Shown in pieces: positions 60,985 through 64,000 of a stretch of DNA of 64,000 nucleotides (within the stretch, counting starts at the first letter, position 1; the number at the start of each line of letters is the position of its first letter). Under the pieces are notes generated by a model. That model worked only from the letters and a program-made list of their open reading frames with translations, was not told the DNA's origin and searched no databases. Source of the stretch: Labia minor (lineage: Eukaryota; Arthropoda; Insecta; Dermaptera; Spongiphoridae). The position numbers and the translations under genes are program-made. The stretch spans positions 32,790,033 to 32,854,032 of the forward strand of contig OY720344.1 in assembly GCA_963082975.1 (NCBI GenBank), read 5' to 3'.

Positions 60985-61763
60985 AATAAGTTGACCTGTG
61001 GCCAGGTCCGAACCGACCGACGGTTGGAGGTAAATTAATTTCCAGCTACAGAAACAATTTCAAATAATTTTAATATATCTATTAATGTAATAAAAAACAG
61101 ATATGGATAAAACATAAATATTTTTAATTTTATTTTATTTATAATATATAGCTGAAGTAGCCGGCGTTACCCGAGGCTGTGACGTCATGAAGGGCTGGGT
61201 GACGTCATATAATTTTAAATTAAGAAAAACATAATGAAGATGATTTTTCCCGAGGATAAAACCAATACATTCGTGGTGATATGTAAAAAAATCTCCTTAT
61301 GTGAAATTTGGTGCGAAAATAACCCTTCCCTTCTTATCGTCGATCGCTACTACTACCACTTCCGGTTTCCGGATTTGTACCAAAAGTTGATCAATTCATC
61401 CCATTGATGCATTAAGTAAAGATATCAAATTTCATCAAAATCGGTTGAGCCGTTCAGGCTGTACACATCTATACAGACGGACGGACGGACGGACCACTTC
61501 CGGTTTCCGGATTTGCACCAAAAGTTGATCAATTCATCTCACTGATACATTAAGTAAATATACCAAATTTCATCAAAATCGGTTGAGCCGTTCAGGCTGT
61601 ACACATCTATACGGACGGACGGACGGACGGACGGACAGACATCATGCTAAAAATACTTTTTTCTGTTAAGAAAATGCATGATTCGTGGAGATATGTAAAA
61701 ATCTCCACATGTGAAATTTGGTGTGAAAACAATACCTCCCTTACTATCGTCGGTCGGTAAAAA
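60985..61763 (-). mobile_element. Family A copy with duplicated core
   Basis: 3' end at left (AATAAGTTGACCTGTGGCCA), 5' end at right (CGTCGGTCGGTAAAAAGAG). Paired TGACGTCA at about 61182 and 61203. The core plus microsatellite is tandemly duplicated with a 138-base period (units from 61355 and 61493, each starting ACCACTTCCGGTTTCCGGAT and ending in (GGAC)n). An unusual GCTGAAGTAGCCGGCGTTAC segment sits at about 61151-61172 where other copies have unrelated short text. Confidence 0.82.
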
Positions 61764-61796
61764 GAGAGTTTATGGAAAAAATGCATAGCATATTAA

Positions 61797-61914
61797 TTTT
61801 TACTATCTCGCCAGAGATAGTATTGCGATCACGAAAATTTTCGATGTTAAATTTTGATATTTTTATACGTTTTGAAGGTTCCTGAATCATTTTCACTAAG
61901 GTTGAGAAAAATGT

Positions 61915-62008
<94 letters not shown>

Positions 62009-62465
62009 TCAAGATTACGCAAAAACGGTTTGAGCTAGAATGATGAAATTTGGTACATGAGCATTATTCAAAATTCGTAGTTTTCTATCAACTTTTGAGA
62101 AATGTAGCTCATCCGGAAGAGGGTCATTACTTACAACGTTTTGATTTTTTTTCCTCTAAAGTGACCGTAAAAATAAAGATATATGTTTGATAATTTTTCA
62201 CATGATTAATAATTGTATAAAACTGCTATATATAGAATTTCAGCTTGATTGATTCGCTGAAATTACCAGAATTAATTTTTTAACACTGCAAATCTCACGC
62301 GCCAACACGTGACGTGGTGCCATCAACAAAAAGCCAAACATGCGCTGGTTTAATATTTATTATTTATAATTTATAATTAATTAAATTTAATTTAAATATA
62401 ATATATTATGTTATTTAATCCAATTCAAATTGCGAGATAGTCGAGTGGAGACACTCCAGCTTATT
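61797..62465 (+). mobile_element. DINE-1/Helentron-like element, family B, full length
   Basis: 5' TTTTTACTATCTCGCCAGAG, then ATAGTA, forming a hairpin ACTATCT...AGATAGT. A long (GT)44 sits at the microsatellite position. Core ATGATGAAATTTGGTACATG, ATCAACTTTTGAGAAATG and CATCCGGAAGAGGGTC. 3' GCGAGATAGTCGAGTGGAGA, CACTCCAGCTTATT. Minus-strand frame 61744-62022 (His-Thr repeats) is the translated microsatellite, not a gene. Confidence 0.8.
61919..62006. repeat. (GT)44 microsatellite
   Basis: Uninterrupted dinucleotide run inside the family B element, expanded from the short (TG)n seen at the same position in the 14729 copy. Confidence 0.97.
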
Positions 62466-62648
62466 AAAGTTGTTTTACCACGTTAAATTAGTTTTAATAA
62501 AGTTTCAACTTTAAAATTAAACACATCTGAGAAAGCTAGGAAGCATTACTATCAACGAACTTTTATTCATATTAATTATAATTATAATTATAATGATACG
62601 ATCGAAGATGCGCTGAAAACATCGCTTATTTATAATTATGTGCTGAAA

Positions 62649-62826
62649 ATATAGGAAATTTTCAATTTTGACCGCCGATTTGACCGACTTTATCCCAACC
62701 GAATTTTAATAAACCAAGACCACTTTACATTTACACTTTTTTAAGCTCTACTCGAAACCAAAGTCAAAATTTAAAAAATTGAAAATTTTTGGCGACACAC
62801 AGACATAAAGATTTTATAAACGAACT
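62649..62826 (+). repeat. Dispersed repeat family E, copy 2
   Basis: Closely matches 10546-10711 (GGAAATTTTCAATTTTGACC, CCAAGACCACTTTACATTTA, AAGATTTTATAAACGAAC). Slightly longer, with GGCGACACACAGACA before the shared tail. No ORF. Confidence 0.6.
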
Positions 62827-64000
62827 ACTTAAAAGTTCGTTGAAAATTACAAGTCAATCTATAATCATCTATTTCAGGGAAGGGCAAATGGTTTTAAATT
62901 TTAATCATAATATTTTATTTATTTACTATATATAATTTGTAAAATTCAATAATTTAAAATCAAATAAAAATAACACATACAAAAAATTATTACGTTTGAT
63001 TATTATGATGAAATTATTATGAAAAAACAAGAAAAAAATTTAAAAAAAAAATTTACATATTAAATACCTTACATTTTTCAAAAATTAGTGTATTTTATGT
63101 ATTTTTGCATAGTAAAAGTAAAAACAATTATTTTTGAATTATATTTGGTAGAAAGTATTTTTGAAATTTTTTTTTAAGTTTCTGGAATGATAAATAAAAT
63201 TACTAATGAGATTAAAGATATTTTAAAGGAAAATATAAACATTCTAAAATAATGTTGATGTAACTTATAATATTTTTCTTTATTAATGGACAATTTCAAA
63301 CTTTCATTCAATTTAACATGAAATAAAAATTCAAAGAAATATTTTTAATAAAAAAAAGAGAAACATCTTTAGAAAGAAATAACTCGAAATTAGAAAAAAA
63401 AGCATTAAATACTCATTCGCGTTGTATATATATATTCTGCCACAAAATGGCCTTAATTATTCTTTAATTATGAAGGAAAACATTGTATTTATATATATAT
63501 ATTTCTTTTGTTCTTTGAACAAGGGCAATGTCTTCGATATATTTCAATACTTACAAATGTAAATATTTGAAAATTAGTAAGAATTCGATAATATATTTTG
63601 ATAGTGAAAAATAAAAGGCATTATAATATTCTACGTAACGAAGAAAAAGAAATTATAAAGAAAAAGAATTATAATTCTTTTGAAATCGTTTGATATTCGT
63701 TTAATTATTATTAAAAAAATTTTTAAAAACATACAAAATTAAAGTTGCAAGATATTACTTTTCTGAAATGTAATTAATTATATTAATATGTATATTGATA
63801 ATTTTAAATTAAATCATTCAGGTATTTCTTTGATAAAGTCCTCTAAAAAGTAAAAATCTACAGAATTATTGGATTTAAGGGTTATCAAAAAATGAATTCA
63901 TTTCTTTAAAAAAAATTATTTGCTTATTATTATCTTTTAATGAATTTATATTTATTTCTTTCTTCACAATGATTATATTTTATTATTTATCAAAGAAAAA
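62827..64000. other. AT-rich DNA, no gene
   Basis: Homopolymers and AT runs; nothing recognised up to the window end. Confidence 0.45.

Noticed and set aside
61744..62022. 92-codon minus-strand frame with a long His-Thr run
   Set aside because: It is the translated (GT)44 microsatellite inside the family B element.

Overview
The window is very A+T-rich, intron/intergenic-like eukaryotic DNA, dense in transposable-element remnants. I can identify no intact protein-coding gene, rRNA, functional tRNA or CRISPR array. The repeat content (mariner, hAT, PIF/Harbinger-like and piggyBac-type elements, a LINE with a (GATA)n tail, a Helitron end, and DINE-1-like elements carrying GTCY microsatellites) points to an invertebrate animal, most likely an arthropod. 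The species cannot be told from this sequence.

Layout. 1-9 kb: AT-rich DNA with two deleted mariner copies (2511-2981, 6293-6720), a few small ORFs and a possible first coding exon near 9033. 9.4-12 kb: patchwork of short repeats with four copies of a GC-rich stem-loop. 12.7-20.3 kb: mariner copies, one broken by a LINE fragment with an 11-bp target duplication; a hAT MITE; a DINE-1-like element (family B); a second mariner family with terminal repeats. 22-31 kb: family A, A2 and C DINE-1-like elements; a degenerate reverse-transcriptase LINE followed by a Helitron-type 3' end; another LINE 3' end beside a hAT MITE. 33-45 kb: three more hAT MITEs, family A/A2 copies, a PIF-like MITE, the inverted partner of the Helitron/LINE unit (41523-42560) and a mariner copy. 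46-51.5 kb: family B and A copies, one nested or rearranged and one chimeric. 52-64 kb: half a mariner, a pogo-like candidate, a piggyBac MITE, and adjacent family A and B copies.

The clearest biological story concerns the non-autonomous elements. Two families (A and B) have different ends, but each has a subterminal inverted repeat, a 3' hairpin and a terminal CTTATT; both carry the same internal core, and C carries part of it. Three hAT MITEs likewise have different ends but a common internal module. Four of five family-1 mariners share one internal deletion, so a deletion derivative was itself mobilised. Family A carries two perfect TGACGTCA (CRE-type) octamers, so its spread also spread a potential CREB/ATF site.

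Candidate host coding sequence is limited to a few short open frames in locally GC-richer DNA (36115-35951 on the minus strand; 59562-59704, 9033-9095 and 18541-18690 on the plus strand; 55096-54848 on the minus strand). None is recognised and all need transcript or homology support.
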